Source: RUG13409 sp045546135 (GTDB lineage Bacteria > Bacillota > Clostridia > Peptostreptococcales > Anaerovoracaceae). Taken from it: a DNA stretch of 29,253 nt. The stretch lies in contig JAZQCD010000034.1 of assembly GCA_045546135.1 (NCBI GenBank), positions 1-29,253 of the forward strand. Direction: 5' to 3'. Below are positions 1 to 7,871 of this stretch, in pieces. The notes under the pieces are model-generated. The model did no database searches. It saw only the letters and a program-made list of their open reading frames with translations, and was not told the origin of the DNA. Made by a program: the position numbers and the translations under genes. How positions within the stretch are numbered: position 1 is the first letter of the stretch; each line of letters starts with the position of its first letter.

Positions 1-138
1 GTTCGTAGGCTCCTCGGTTTTACTACACCACTTCCTCCCCCTTGGCATTGCTGCTTTCGGCTTGTGGTTCGCTACACTTGGCGGTAACTACCCGTGACGG
101 GACTCTCACCCGCTAGAACTGTGCCATGCCCGGCACAC
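1..138 (-). mobile_element. Group II intron, 5' part (domain I), class C-like, truncated by the window edge
   Basis: On the minus strand the sequence starting at base 138 opens with GTGTGCCGGGCATGGCAC, followed by a GGGTGAGAGTCCC element. This is the 5' end and start of domain I of bacterial group II introns, and it resembles the class C intron of Oceanobacillus iheyensis as I remember it. The 5' boundary (GTGTG) lies 9 nt beyond the terminator stem of the upstream surface-protein gene. Class C introns characteristically insert just downstream of intrinsic terminators, so the location supports the assignment. The catalytic domain V and any reverse transcriptase/maturase would lie outside the window, so I cannot tell whether the intron is complete. 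It could also be a decayed fragment. Confidence 0.78.
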
Positions 139-145
139 TAAACAA

Positions 146-173
146 AGAGCCCCGCTTTTGAAAGCGGGGCTTT
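146..173 (-). terminator. Intrinsic terminator of the SpaA-like surface protein gene
   Basis: A GC-rich stem (AGCCCCGCTT pairing with AAGCGGGGCT, arms about 148-157 and 162-171) closes a very short loop. On the minus strand it is followed by CTTTGTTTA. It lies about 30 bp past the stop codon of the surface-protein gene. The group II intron begins directly after the T-rich tail. Confidence 0.85.
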
Positions 174-200
174 ATGAGTTTAAATTGGTAAAGTTTGAGA

Positions 201-2420
201 CTACTTTGTAGGTGTCTGCTTGATCTTGATCGCAAGATATGCGACTGCGATCAACAGAACTACTGACATACAGATAAGAACTGTAGAATCATCGAAGGTC
301 ACAGGGCTGTCTGCGTGAGTGTTGGAGATCTCACAGGTTATGAGAACTCTTCCTGTCTCCTTATCAACTCCTGTCTTTGGATCTACGATCTTCTTTACAT
401 AATCAGCAGGAACTTCTGGTTCGTCTACTGTATATTTGTGTCCTCCTTCGAGGCCTTCCCATCTATAGCTCCAACCTTCTTTTTCAGTGAGCTCGATAGG
501 ATCTCCGTACGGTTCACCGTCGCAATAGAGCTGAACGATGAGGTATTCGCCTCTTTGTGCAGGAGTATCGTTGAACCAGGACTTGTTGACTTCTACGTCC
601 ACTATCTGGCTGTTTGTCATTTCGGCAGTGATGCGGATCCTTCCGTCTTCGGTTTTGCCTACTTCATATTCTGTATCGATGAGTTCATAACCTACAGGGA
701 TCTCTACTTCCTCTACTTTGTAATCAGCATTAGGATCAAGGTCTGTCCATGTGTAGCTCCAGTTGTTGTCCTCATTGAGTTCTACAGGATCTCCCCAAGG
801 TGAACCCGGATCTTCGGTTCCTGCAAGGATCTTGTAGAGCTGGACCTGGATGTATTCACCTCTCTGTGGGAGAGACTCATTGATCCAAGACTTGTTGACT
901 GTAAAGTCGATGGTTGCTGTATCTGTGAATGTAACAGTGTTAACATTGGCATTTGACTTAGGAGCATAGATAAGCTCTGTTACTGTCGGTGTGATGTTAA
1001 CATGGTTACGATAACCTTCCTTATCGATAAATCCATTTGCGATAAGGGTGTTGTTTACGTACTGAACTGCTTCAGCGACTGTATCAACTGTTTCTACTAC
1101 TGCGTTTCCTACAGTGACATTGAACTTTGCTCCGCTGAGTTCTGTATATGCATTTACGAGTTCATCGGCACTGACGCTTCCGTCAGATGTTACAGAAACT
1201 GTGCTTCCGCCGCCCTTGATGAAAACGTCGGCGTTATAACTTTCTACATACTCAGAAGAAGTTGCTGTATCCTTGATGAGCGGAAGAGTATTTGTCTTTC
1301 CTTCAATGGCGCCGAAATCGTTCCAAGTAGATCTTGCAGTTATGGAATCTGCGTCTATATTGGCTAACGTTGTTCCTTCACCACCGGTGAGGCTTAAAGA
1401 AACGGTAGGAGTTGTAACTGTTACAGGCTTTGCGATCACATCGTCGATGATGTAGTGAGCAGGAGCTTCAGTTTCTTTTACATAGTATGTGCCGGCCTTT
1501 AAGTTCGTAACAGTAACGGTGCCGTCGCTTCCTGTGGTGACTTCGCCTACTGCTACCCAGCTGTCTGTGTCTGCATCATACTTGGTTGCTTCTGTTAAGC
1601 ATTTTTCATCTGTATAGACCTTGAACTTTGCTCCGGAAAGGGGCTTTGCGTCATTGGTGGAGTCTGTCTTTACGATCTTGAATCCGCCAAGAACGGTCGG
1701 ATTAAGGTCAAGCTTTACAGAGCTGTACCATACCGGAGAAAGGTCATATCTGTATGATTTTGAAATACTGAATGCAGAACCCTCTTCCGGTCCTTCATTT
1801 GTCCATGCACTGATAACATTGTTATAGATGACCCTGGCGTATTTGACGATACCGTTATCATCGGGAGTGAATGTCATCCTGATAAGGTTGTCTGCGTTTT
1901 TTTCCGCATTTACAACTGTTGTTGCATTAACAAGCATCTTCTGCCCGATTTCATCAACTACTTCGTGATCTATGGTAACGGCCTTTGTATTGTTTCCGTT
2001 AAGAGCATAGACATAACGAAGTCCAGTTTCCCACTTATAGTCCTGAGAAAATGTATGACCTACTGACATACGAGTGTTTCTGGACAGAGAGAATCCTCCG
2101 TTGTATGCAGGAAGGATCTTTGTAGGATACTCGCCGTGTCCTGTTGCAGTCTGGACTACTCTTACTGCTGCGATGCTCTCTGAGCCCCAGCCGTCAAATG
2201 CTGCAAAGTCATTAGTCAAAACATTTCCGGTAATGACTACCTCAGGATACTCCCTGATGTAAAGGTTGACCTGTTCAAAACTTGTGACATCGCCCGTGAT
2301 GATATATGAATCACCGGCCACCTGTCCTTCAGGCGGTGTAACTGAGCTTGCGCTTGCAGGAACTACCGAGAAGAGCAGTATGAGCGCTAAGACGAGCGCT
2401 AAAAATACTTTTCTTTTCAT
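201..2420 (-). CDS. Secreted SpaA/Cna-B domain surface protein with C-terminal membrane anchor
   Basis: This is a 739-residue cell-surface protein. A signal peptide (about residues 1-25, ending ASA) is followed by an unassigned region of about 220 residues. A SpaA-like domain (about 246-345) has the GFKIVKTD start and the VKETEAP glutamate motif of isopeptide-forming folds. A second unassigned stretch follows. Two Cna-B repeats (about 503-603 and 607-705) each open with VNKSW and end in a TNS or SNT strand. A single membrane helix (about 712-732) precedes a short basic tail. I see no LPXTG sortase motif, so it is probably held by the helix itself. I chose ATG at 2420 because the signal peptide begins there; a longer reading to 2603 adds a lysine-rich, non-signal segment that overlaps the intergenic hairpins. 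Adhesion or pilus-related function is inferred from the domains only. Confidence 0.82.
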   Translation of the reverse strand: MKRKVFLALVLALILLFSVVPASASSVTPPEGQVAGDSYIITGDVTSFEQVNLYIREYPEVVITGNVLTNDFAAFDGWGSESIAAVRVVQTATGHGEYPTKILPAYNGGFSLSRNTRMSVGHTFSQDYKWETGLRYVYALNGNNTKAVTIDHEVVDEIGQKMLVNATTVVNAEKNADNLIRMTFTPDDNGIVKYARVIYNNVISAWTNEGPEEGSAFSISKSYRYDLSPVWYSSVKLDLNPTVLGGFKIVKTDSTNDAKPLSGAKFKVYTDEKCLTEATKYDADTDSWVAVGEVTTGSDGTVTVTNLKAGTYYVKETEAPAHYIIDDVIAKPVTVTTPTVSLSLTGGEGTTLANIDADSITARSTWNDFGAIEGKTNTLPLIKDTATSSEYVESYNADVFIKGGGSTVSVTSDGSVSADELVNAYTELSGAKFNVTVGNAVVETVDTVAEAVQYVNNTLIANGFIDKEGYRNHVNITPTVTELIYAPKSNANVNTVTFTDTATIDFTVNKSWINESLPQRGEYIQVQLYKILAGTEDPGSPWGDPVELNEDNNWSYTWTDLDPNADYKVEEVEIPVGYELIDTEYEVGKTEDGRIRITAEMTNSQIVDVEVNKSWFNDTPAQRGEYLIVQLYCDGEPYGDPIELTEKEGWSYRWEGLEGGHKYTVDEPEVPADYVKKIVDPKTGVDKETGRVLITCEISNTHADSPVTFDDSTVLICMSVVLLIAVAYLAIKIKQTPTK

Positions 2421-2485
2421 GATCGTGTCTTCTTTCTTACCAATTAAAAATTCTCGTCGGATTACTCGACACCATATTATAAAAC

Positions 2486-2512
2486 AAAAGACTAGCGCAA
2501 GACTAGTCTTTT
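2486..2512 (-). terminator. Perfect 10-bp hairpin with T tract between nagB and the surface protein gene
   Basis: AAAAGACTAG (2486-2495) pairs perfectly with CTAGTCTTTT (2503-2512). On the minus strand it is followed by TTTTGTTTT and then a TATAAT hexamer (2476-2481). It probably ends the transcript that contains nagB. Because a -10-like hexamer follows immediately, it may also act as an attenuator or overlap the promoter of the surface-protein gene; no good -35 is visible. The rest of 2421-2611 is AT-rich with two more weak inverted repeats (about 2546-2560 and 2556-2600). Confidence 0.6.
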
Positions 2513-2611
2513 TTTTAAATATTTGTCGTTTTTTAAAATTATTTTTCCTTTTTAAGGAAACCGAAAAGCTGAAGACTGCCGTCTTTTTTCCGGTTTGCCG
2601 CAAGGCTTGAC

Positions 2612-3334
2612 CTATTTTTTTGTAAGTTTGCTTGCTGCTGCAGGATCGAGATATACGGTCACGTCAGGATGGAGCTGAAGTATGGATGCTGCGACCTGAG
2701 TGTCTATAGGTCCGTTGATCATCTTTTCAACTACATCTGCCTTGTTCTCGCCTATGGCCATGAGTATGATGCTCCTTGCATGCATGATGGACTTGATGCC
2801 CATGGTGACTGCTTGCTTTGGAACTTCGTCGATGCTATTGAAGAATCTGGAGTTGACCTCTCTTGTGTTCTCTTCAAGATCGACTACGTGTGTAAGGGAA
2901 TCCCAGGGAGTTCCCGGCTCATTGAATGCAATATGTCCGTCTACGCCTATGCCGAGGATCTGAAGATCGATGCCGCCTGCTGCTTCTATCTGTGCATCGT
3001 AGGTCTTGATGTTTTCAAGGTTGATGCCGTCAGGAACGTGGGTGTTTTTCTTGTCGATGTCGATGTGATCGAAGAGATTGTGATCCATGAAATAGCGGTA
3101 GCTCTGATCATGGCTTCCGTCGAGACCTACATACTCGTCAAGGTTGAATGTGGTAACGTCCTTAAATGAGATGATTCCTTCCTTGTTGAGTCTTGCAAGT
3201 TCTGCATAAAGGCCAAGAGGTGTGGAACCTGTTGCTCCGCCGAGGACTGCATTTGGTTTTCTCTTGAGTAGTTCTACATACTGCTGTGCAGCCTGCTTTG
3301 CGATCTCCTGTTCTGATCCGATGATAACTTTCAT
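2612..3334 (-). CDS. nagB: Glucosamine-6-phosphate deaminase
   Basis: NagB converts glucosamine-6-phosphate to fructose-6-phosphate and ammonia in the cytoplasm. The 240-residue length is typical of the Gram-positive form, which lacks the C-terminal extension of the E. coli enzyme. Visible family motifs are GGATGSTPLGLY near residue 32 (phosphate binding), the LDEY acid (D66), and GIGVDGHIAFNEPG with D132, H134 and E139 matching the catalytic Asp-His-Glu set. The ATG at 3334 has a strong AAGGAGG site. It lies about 60 bp downstream of the beta-helix gene and probably shares its transcript. With glmM upstream, synthesis and breakdown of hexosamine phosphate are encoded side by side. Confidence 0.96.
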   Translation of the reverse strand: MKVIIGSEQEIAKQAAQQYVELLKRKPNAVLGGATGSTPLGLYAELARLNKEGIISFKDVTTFNLDEYVGLDGSHDQSYRYFMDHNLFDHIDIDKKNTHVPDGINLENIKTYDAQIEAAGGIDLQILGIGVDGHIAFNEPGTPWDSLTHVVDLEENTREVNSRFFNSIDEVPKQAVTMGIKSIMHARSIILMAIGENKADVVEKMINGPIDTQVAASILQLHPDVTVYLDPAAASKLTKK

Positions 3335-3346
3335 TTTTCCTCCTTC

Positions 3347-3372
3347 GCACCGCTTCCTTTGGGAAGCAGTGC
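3347..3372 (-). promoter_or_regulatory. Hairpin directly upstream of the nagB ribosome binding site
   Basis: Arms 3347-3357 and 3362-3372 form an 11-bp stem with one wobble pair and a 4-nt loop. In the mRNA it ends a few bases before the nagB AAGGAGG. It has no T tract, so it is not an ordinary terminator. It could set the relative expression of nagB by RNA processing or by modulating ribosome access; this role is inference. Confidence 0.5.
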
Positions 3373-3396
3373 CTGTATGTTAAGAATATTTAAAAC

Positions 3397-4065
3397 TTAC
3401 TCAGTTCTTTTTTCCACTATCCTTCCGTCGTTCTTCTTGATAGTGTTTTCAGGAACTACACCCCTCGAGCATGTGGTCGGATATACGGTGGCGTGTCTCC
3501 CGATGACAGAACCCGGGTTAAGGACTGCATTGCAGCCTATCTCGCACCAGTCACCGAGCATGGCTCCGAATTTCCTTCTTCCTGTTTCCATCTGCTCGTC
3601 TTCTGCTTTTACGACAACATTCTTCCTGTCTGACTTGACATTGGATGTGACAGAGCCTGCTCCCATGTGAGCATGGTATCCAAGGACCGAATCTCCAACA
3701 TAGTTATAGTGCGGGACTTCGCAGTTGTCAAAGATGACTGCGTTCTTTACTTCGCAGGAGTTGCCTACTACAGACCCCTTTCCTACGATAGCGCTTTCTC
3801 TTATGAATGCGCAGTGCCTTACTTCTGCGCCGTGGTCTATGATGCAGGGAGCTCCTATGAATGCGCTCGGATAAACTTTAGCATCCTTTGCTATCCATAC
3901 GTGCTCTGACACTTCCTCGAATTCGTCTTTAGGAAGCGTAGGACCGAGTTTGAGTATATATTCTTTAATGTCGCCAAGAACTTCCCAAGGATATTCCTTT
4001 CCCTCGAAAAGGTCTGCAGCGATGGTATGCTCCATATCAAAGAGCTCGCTTATTTTAGGTATCAT
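3397..4065 (-). CDS. Left-handed beta-helix (hexapeptide) acyltransferase-like protein
   Basis: This 222-residue protein has a short N-terminal helical section followed by hexapeptide repeats typical of a left-handed parallel beta helix (about residues 50-200). Examples are the IGAPCIIDHGAEV and IVGKGSVVGNSCEV turns, then MGAGSVTSNVK and GDWCEIGCNAVLNPGSVIG. It resembles the C-terminal acetyltransferase half of GlmU and stand-alone sugar-nucleotide transferases often annotated as UDP-N-acetylglucosamine pyrophosphorylase-like in Clostridia. The N-terminal nucleotidyltransferase domain is absent. Its place between glmM and nagB suggests a role in amino-sugar metabolism, possibly acetylating glucosamine-1-phosphate, but the substrate is not shown by the sequence. 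ATG at 4065 has AGGAG at good spacing. Confidence 0.82.
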   Translation of the reverse strand: MIPKISELFDMEHTIAADLFEGKEYPWEVLGDIKEYILKLGPTLPKDEFEEVSEHVWIAKDAKVYPSAFIGAPCIIDHGAEVRHCAFIRESAIVGKGSVVGNSCEVKNAVIFDNCEVPHYNYVGDSVLGYHAHMGAGSVTSNVKSDRKNVVVKAEDEQMETGRRKFGAMLGDWCEIGCNAVLNPGSVIGRHATVYPTTCSRGVVPENTIKKNDGRIVEKRTE

Positions 4066-4080
4066 TATTGTATTCTCCTA

Positions 4081-4299
4081 TAATTATATAGACCTGCCGT
4101 TATATCGACTGATATTCTTTGGAGCCGCCTGTTGCGATGAGCCATGTTTTCCGGCGAGCAGGAGGCATGGAATTTGGAGGAGCGCAGGAGTCGAAGATTC
4201 GACAAGCGACCCAAATTCCCCTCAGGCGAGCCGCATGAAAACATGAGCGAAGAAGCATTGAGGCGGCGGAACAAGGATATCGTCGATATATCTATAATT
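4081..4299. repeat. Long imperfect palindromic element, possible MITE or structured RNA
   Basis: About 220 bp fold onto themselves around a centre near 4196. Perfect nested arms are 4101-4109 with 4282-4290 (9 bp), 4111-4115 with 4277-4281, 4124-4130 with 4261-4267 (7 bp), 4143-4151 with 4237-4245 (9 bp), 4169-4177 with 4211-4219 (9 bp), and a GTCGAA/TTCGAC tip at 4190-4203. AT-rich arms extend the outside. No convincing gene is encoded, although both strands stay open in one frame because of the symmetry. It fills the whole gap between glmM and the beta-helix gene. It may be a non-autonomous mobile repeat or an RNA processing/attenuation element. Confidence 0.75.
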
Positions 4300-5672
4300 T
4301 ACTTTATCTTTATGAGTTTTCCTGCCTGCTTCATGGCTGCGATCATGGAATCTACAGCTTCTTCTGCTGCTTCAAATGTTTGTGCTTCTGACATGACGCG
4401 AAGTACAGGTTCTGTTCCTGATTTTCTGAGGAGCACTCTTCCTGTCTCTCCGAGTTTTGCTGCCGCTGCGTCTACTGCAGCCTTTACTGTCTCATCGTTC
4501 ATGGTCTCGTCCTTGTCAGTTACGACAACGTTCTTTAAGACCTGCGGATACATGGTGACGCCCTCTACAAGTTTCGAAAGAGTGGACTTTTGCATGACTA
4601 CAGTCTGCATGACCTGTATGGCTGTAAGTACTCCGTCTCCTGTAGTAGCATACTTTTTGAAAATGATGTGACCTGACTGCTCGCCACCGATGAGGTGGCC
4701 GTTTTCTGCCATGTTTTCATATACATATCTGTCGCCGACTGCTGTCTTTTCGTAGCCTATGCCAAGTTCGTCGAGAGCCTTGTAAAGGCCGAAGTTGCTC
4801 ATGATGGTAGTAACGACCTTGCTGTTTCCAAGGGCGCCTGTCTCCTTCATATACTTAGCACACATATACATGATCTCGTCGCCGTTGACTTCTTTTCCGT
4901 TTTCATCAACTGCAAGGCAGCGGTCTGCATCTCCGTCAAAGGCAAAACCTATATCAAGATGATTCTCCTTTACATATTTGCAAAGTCCCTCGATATGAGT
5001 TGAACCGCAGTCTTTGTTTATGTTGAGTCCGTCCGGATGATCGTTGATTACGTGAGTCTCTGCACCAAGAGCATCGAATACGTTCTTTGCGATCTGCCAT
5101 GTGGACCCGTTGGACGGATCGAGTCCTACCTTGTAGCCCTTGAATGAGCAGGATGCAAGGCTTATAAGATATCCTATGTAGCGGTTCCTTCCGGATGCGT
5201 GGTCTATGACGCTTCCTACATTAGCTCCTGTTGCAAGAGGGACTTCCCAGTCTCCGTCAAGATAGGCTTCCACCTTGTCTAAGACCTCGTCCATCATCTT
5301 TTCTCCGTCTCCGTTGATGAGCTTGATGCCGTTGTCTGTAAACGGGTTGTGACTTGCAGAGATCATTACTCCGCAGTCGAACTTTTCTGTTCTTGCAACA
5401 TATGCTACAGAAGGAGTGCTGGTGACATGAAGAAGGTAGCAATCAGCGCCTGCAGCAGCTATGCCTGCGGCAAGGGCATCCTCGTACATATAGCTGGACC
5501 TTCTCGTGTCCTTTCCTACGACTATTTTTGCTCTGTAATCTGCAGGATGCTGCATCTGTGGATTTGCACCGTAGTACCAGCCTATGAATAGACCGATCTT
5601 GAATGCATGCATTGCTGTCAGATCTACGTTGGCTTCACCTCTGAAGCCGTCTGTTCCGAAATACTTACCCAT
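4299..5672 (-). CDS. glmM: Phosphoglucosamine mutase
   Basis: GlmM interconverts glucosamine-6-phosphate and glucosamine-1-phosphate for peptidoglycan precursor synthesis. The 457-residue protein has every signature of the alpha-D-phosphohexomutase family: N-terminal FGTDGFRG, the phosphoserine loop SASHNP (catalytic S107), the metal loop DGDADR (246-251), the sugar loop GEQSGH (330-335) and the phosphate-binding RKSGTEP (416-422). ATG at 5672 has a GGGAG site. It follows cdaR by 4 bp, giving the conserved cdaA-cdaR-glmM order. In Bacillus and Lactococcus, GlmM binds and inhibits CdaA; that is known for the family, not shown here. Confidence 0.97.
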   Translation of the reverse strand: MGKYFGTDGFRGEANVDLTAMHAFKIGLFIGWYYGANPQMQHPADYRAKIVVGKDTRRSSYMYEDALAAGIAAAGADCYLLHVTSTPSVAYVARTEKFDCGVMISASHNPFTDNGIKLINGDGEKMMDEVLDKVEAYLDGDWEVPLATGANVGSVIDHASGRNRYIGYLISLASCSFKGYKVGLDPSNGSTWQIAKNVFDALGAETHVINDHPDGLNINKDCGSTHIEGLCKYVKENHLDIGFAFDGDADRCLAVDENGKEVNGDEIMYMCAKYMKETGALGNSKVVTTIMSNFGLYKALDELGIGYEKTAVGDRYVYENMAENGHLIGGEQSGHIIFKKYATTGDGVLTAIQVMQTVVMQKSTLSKLVEGVTMYPQVLKNVVVTDKDETMNDETVKAAVDAAAAKLGETGRVLLRKSGTEPVLRVMSEAQTFEAAEEAVDSMIAAMKQAGKLIKIK

Positions 5673-5676
5673 TGTT

Positions 5677-6891
5677 TTATTTCTCCCTTACATGAACGCT
5701 TACCGACGCCGGCGATAAGCTAATATTGACTCCGCTGATGTTGGTCGATGAATTTAATCTCACCGTCCAGGTCCCCTTGGTGAATTTGGATCCGTCAACA
5801 CTGATGATCACGTCCGCAGAGGACATAGTCTTTAGTGTGGTGATGGGTCCTGTGACTGTCGCTGTTATATATGCTCCGTCCTCTACCGAGTAGTCTGCAG
5901 TCAAAGTATCTGCAAGCCCTGTGGTCTTCACCTCGTAGGGATAGTAGTAATATTCTATCGATCCTGTGTCGGCAAGGTCTATATGGAGCGTAAGACTGCC
6001 GTTCCTGTTTGAAAGATATATCCCTTCAGGAAGGATGGGGACTATGTCGAAGGTGCTGTCCTCATATATGCCTTCTATGTTTATGTCTGTTGAATAAACT
6101 TCGGATCCTGCTGCTGCCAGGGTCTCTGACTTTCCCTTTATGATGACAGTCTCCGGCGCGCTTATCCTGTTTATGCTGGCGCCGGCCCATGGATCTCCGT
6201 AATAACCTGTAATGAGATTTACGCTCTTTGTGGAATAGGCAGTAGCCTCTACCGAGATCTCAGGATCTACTATCTTGACACCTGCCAGGTTGTTTCCGGA
6301 ATTGTCTACGACCTGTCCCTGAAGGACAAGAGAAGAAACATTCTCATATTCAAGAGCTGCCGCATTGACCGTGACCACGACGCCGCCCACATTGTCTACC
6401 AAGGACTTAGCGCCGTATACATCTACTGTCTGAGGATAAAGAGAGATGACTGTAGGTTCATAATCTCCCTTTACGCTGCCTGTCGTTATGGCGCTCACGG
6501 AAACGGTCTTCCTTTCGAGCTCTTCTACCTGGACCTCGATCTTTCTGTATCTTACATCCTCGACTGTATATTCTCTTGGAACTGAGACTTCTACCGTGAT
6601 GTAGTCCTGCCCAAGAGTAAGCCCTGACACGTCTGCAGTTGCAACTATGTTGTCAGCCGGCAGGGTAGAAAGGTCTGATCTTGCAGCCCTTACTGTCACA
6701 TCTACCGTATATTCCGCTTTGCCGTATATGGCCAGATTGTTCTCATAAAGAGTTTCGGTGCCCGTAAGAGTGACCGGTATGTTCCTTATGGTCGTCGTAG
6801 ACGACGGGTTCACCACATTGATGACGTAGACCCACAAGGCTATGGCAATGAGTATAGACGTTATAAGCCTGATCCATTTATGCTTTTCCAT
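5677..6891 (-). CDS. cdaR: YbbR-domain regulator of diadenylate cyclase
   Basis: This 404-residue protein has one N-terminal membrane helix (about residues 9-29) and an extracytoplasmic part made of several YbbR-like beta domains; strand patterns repeat roughly every 85-90 residues. CdaR partners with the membrane cyclase CdaA and modulates c-di-AMP synthesis. The start codon lies inside the end of cdaA (14-bp overlap), implying translational coupling, and glmM follows immediately. Identification rests on the single TM plus YbbR repeats and on the conserved gene order. Confidence 0.93.
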   Translation of the reverse strand: MEKHKWIRLITSILIAIALWVYVINVVNPSSTTTIRNIPVTLTGTETLYENNLAIYGKAEYTVDVTVRAARSDLSTLPADNIVATADVSGLTLGQDYITVEVSVPREYTVEDVRYRKIEVQVEELERKTVSVSAITTGSVKGDYEPTVISLYPQTVDVYGAKSLVDNVGGVVVTVNAAALEYENVSSLVLQGQVVDNSGNNLAGVKIVDPEISVEATAYSTKSVNLITGYYGDPWAGASINRISAPETVIIKGKSETLAAAGSEVYSTDINIEGIYEDSTFDIVPILPEGIYLSNRNGSLTLHIDLADTGSIEYYYYPYEVKTTGLADTLTADYSVEDGAYITATVTGPITTLKTMSSADVIISVDGSKFTKGTWTVRLNSSTNISGVNISLSPASVSVHVREK

Positions 6892-7717
6892 CCGTCTTCC
6901 TCCAAAACTTCGTTATTTTTGCTATGAGAGTATCATCCTGGCCCACGTTGAGGTAGACGTCAAGAAGATGCTTCTCCACGCTCTTAAGGTCAAGGAACCT
7001 TGAGAGCTTTCCGTCTCTTGCAATAGAGATTATTCCTGTCTCTTCAGAGACTATGATGACAAGGGCGTCGGAGACTTCCGATATGCCAAGGCCTGCTCTG
7101 TGCCTTGTGCCAAGGTCCTTGCTGAGATTCTGGTTTTGGGTAAGAGGCAGCACGCATCCTGCAGAATGTATCCTGTCTCCCCTTATGATGACAGCGCCGT
7201 CGTGAAGAGGCGCTCCTTTGTAAAAGATATTCTCAAGGGACTCGGTGCCGACCTTTGCGTCCACAAAGGTCCCTGACTCTGCCACATCGTCAAGAGCAGT
7301 ACCTTGCTCTATGACTATGAGAGCTCCTTCTTTTCTTGCGGAGAAGTATTCTACGGCCCTTACTATGGAGTCTACGACCTCCATATTGTATTCCGTATTG
7401 AGGGTCTGCTGCTTAAGGCCGAGCCTGCTCCTTCCGAGGAAGTCAAGAGCCCTTCTGAGCTCAGGCTGAAATACTACGACCAAAGCTATAAGACCTATGC
7501 TCAGCACCCTTCCTATGAGCCATGACAGCACATAAAAATGACAGATATATGCGAGAAACGCTATAGCTATGATGATGAGAACGCCCTTTGCCAGCTGTGC
7601 AGCCCTTGAGGATCTGAGGTATCCCAGGAGGTGGTACACTATGAAGCTGACTATGGCGATATCTATGATATCGGTAATGCTTATCCCGGTCAAAATACTC
7701 GTGATATACTGGCCCAA
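6878..7717 (-). CDS. cdaA: Membrane diadenylate cyclase, TTG start
   Basis: CdaA makes cyclic di-AMP from two ATP molecules. Three membrane helices fill about the first 90 residues and a DAC domain follows. The catalytic signatures DGA (173-175) and RHR (205-207, within GTRHRAGLG) are intact, numbering from the TTG at 7717. I chose this TTG because AAAGGAG sits 7 nt upstream. A TTG at 7738 would add seven residues but would place that Shine-Dalgarno inside the coding region. The resulting 279 residues match the usual length. A good promoter lies at 7750-7778. It is the first gene of the cdaA-cdaR-glmM operon, and c-di-AMP generally controls potassium and osmotic balance and cell-wall homeostasis. 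Confidence 0.94.
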   Translation of the reverse strand: MGQYITSILTGISITDIIDIAIVSFIVYHLLGYLRSSRAAQLAKGVLIIIAIAFLAYICHFYVLSWLIGRVLSIGLIALVVVFQPELRRALDFLGRSRLGLKQQTLNTEYNMEVVDSIVRAVEYFSARKEGALIVIEQGTALDDVAESGTFVDAKVGTESLENIFYKGAPLHDGAVIIRGDRIHSAGCVLPLTQNQNLSKDLGTRHRAGLGISEVSDALVIIVSEETGIISIARDGKLSRFLDLKSVEKHLLDVYLNVGQDDTLIAKITKFWRKTDGKA

Positions 7718-7749
7718 GACTCTTCTCCTTTCCAACAATATGACATTTT

Positions 7750-7778
7750 ATTATATTCCTCGTGGTTTTTTTTAGCAA
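7750..7778 (-). promoter_or_regulatory. Promoter of the cdaA-cdaR-glmM operon
   Basis: On the minus strand TTGCTA (7773-7778) and TATAAT (7750-7755) are separated by exactly 17 bp. The likely start of transcription is near 7743, which leaves a short leader before the TTG start codon at 7717. Confidence 0.75.
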
Positions 7779-7821
7779 TAAAATATGTCATCCTAAACGA
7801 TATTTTTACAGCAGTCTTAAA

Positions 7822-7850
7822 TTTACTTTACACCTGCGATGTGATATTCT
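7822..7850 (+). promoter_or_regulatory. Possible promoter of the yhaM-recD2-comF operon
   Basis: TTTACT (7822-7827) and TATTCT (7845-7850) are 17 bp apart and lie 22 bp before the yhaM start. Both hexamers are imperfect, so this is a weak call. The divergent gene arrangement requires a promoter somewhere in 7779-7865. Confidence 0.35.
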
Positions 7851-7871
7851 GTTGAAGAAACGAGGTGCTCT

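Noticed and set aside
2421..2603. Upstream extension of the surface protein to 2603
   Set aside because: The extension overlaps intergenic hairpins, is lysine-rich and would bury a clear signal peptide inside the protein. ATG 2420 is the better start.
4144..4671. Plus-strand frame starting MFSGEQEAWNL across the palindrome and into glmM
   Set aside because: It is open because of the palindrome's symmetry, lacks a ribosome site and runs antisense through the 3' end of glmM. The palindrome is better explained as a repeat or RNA structure.
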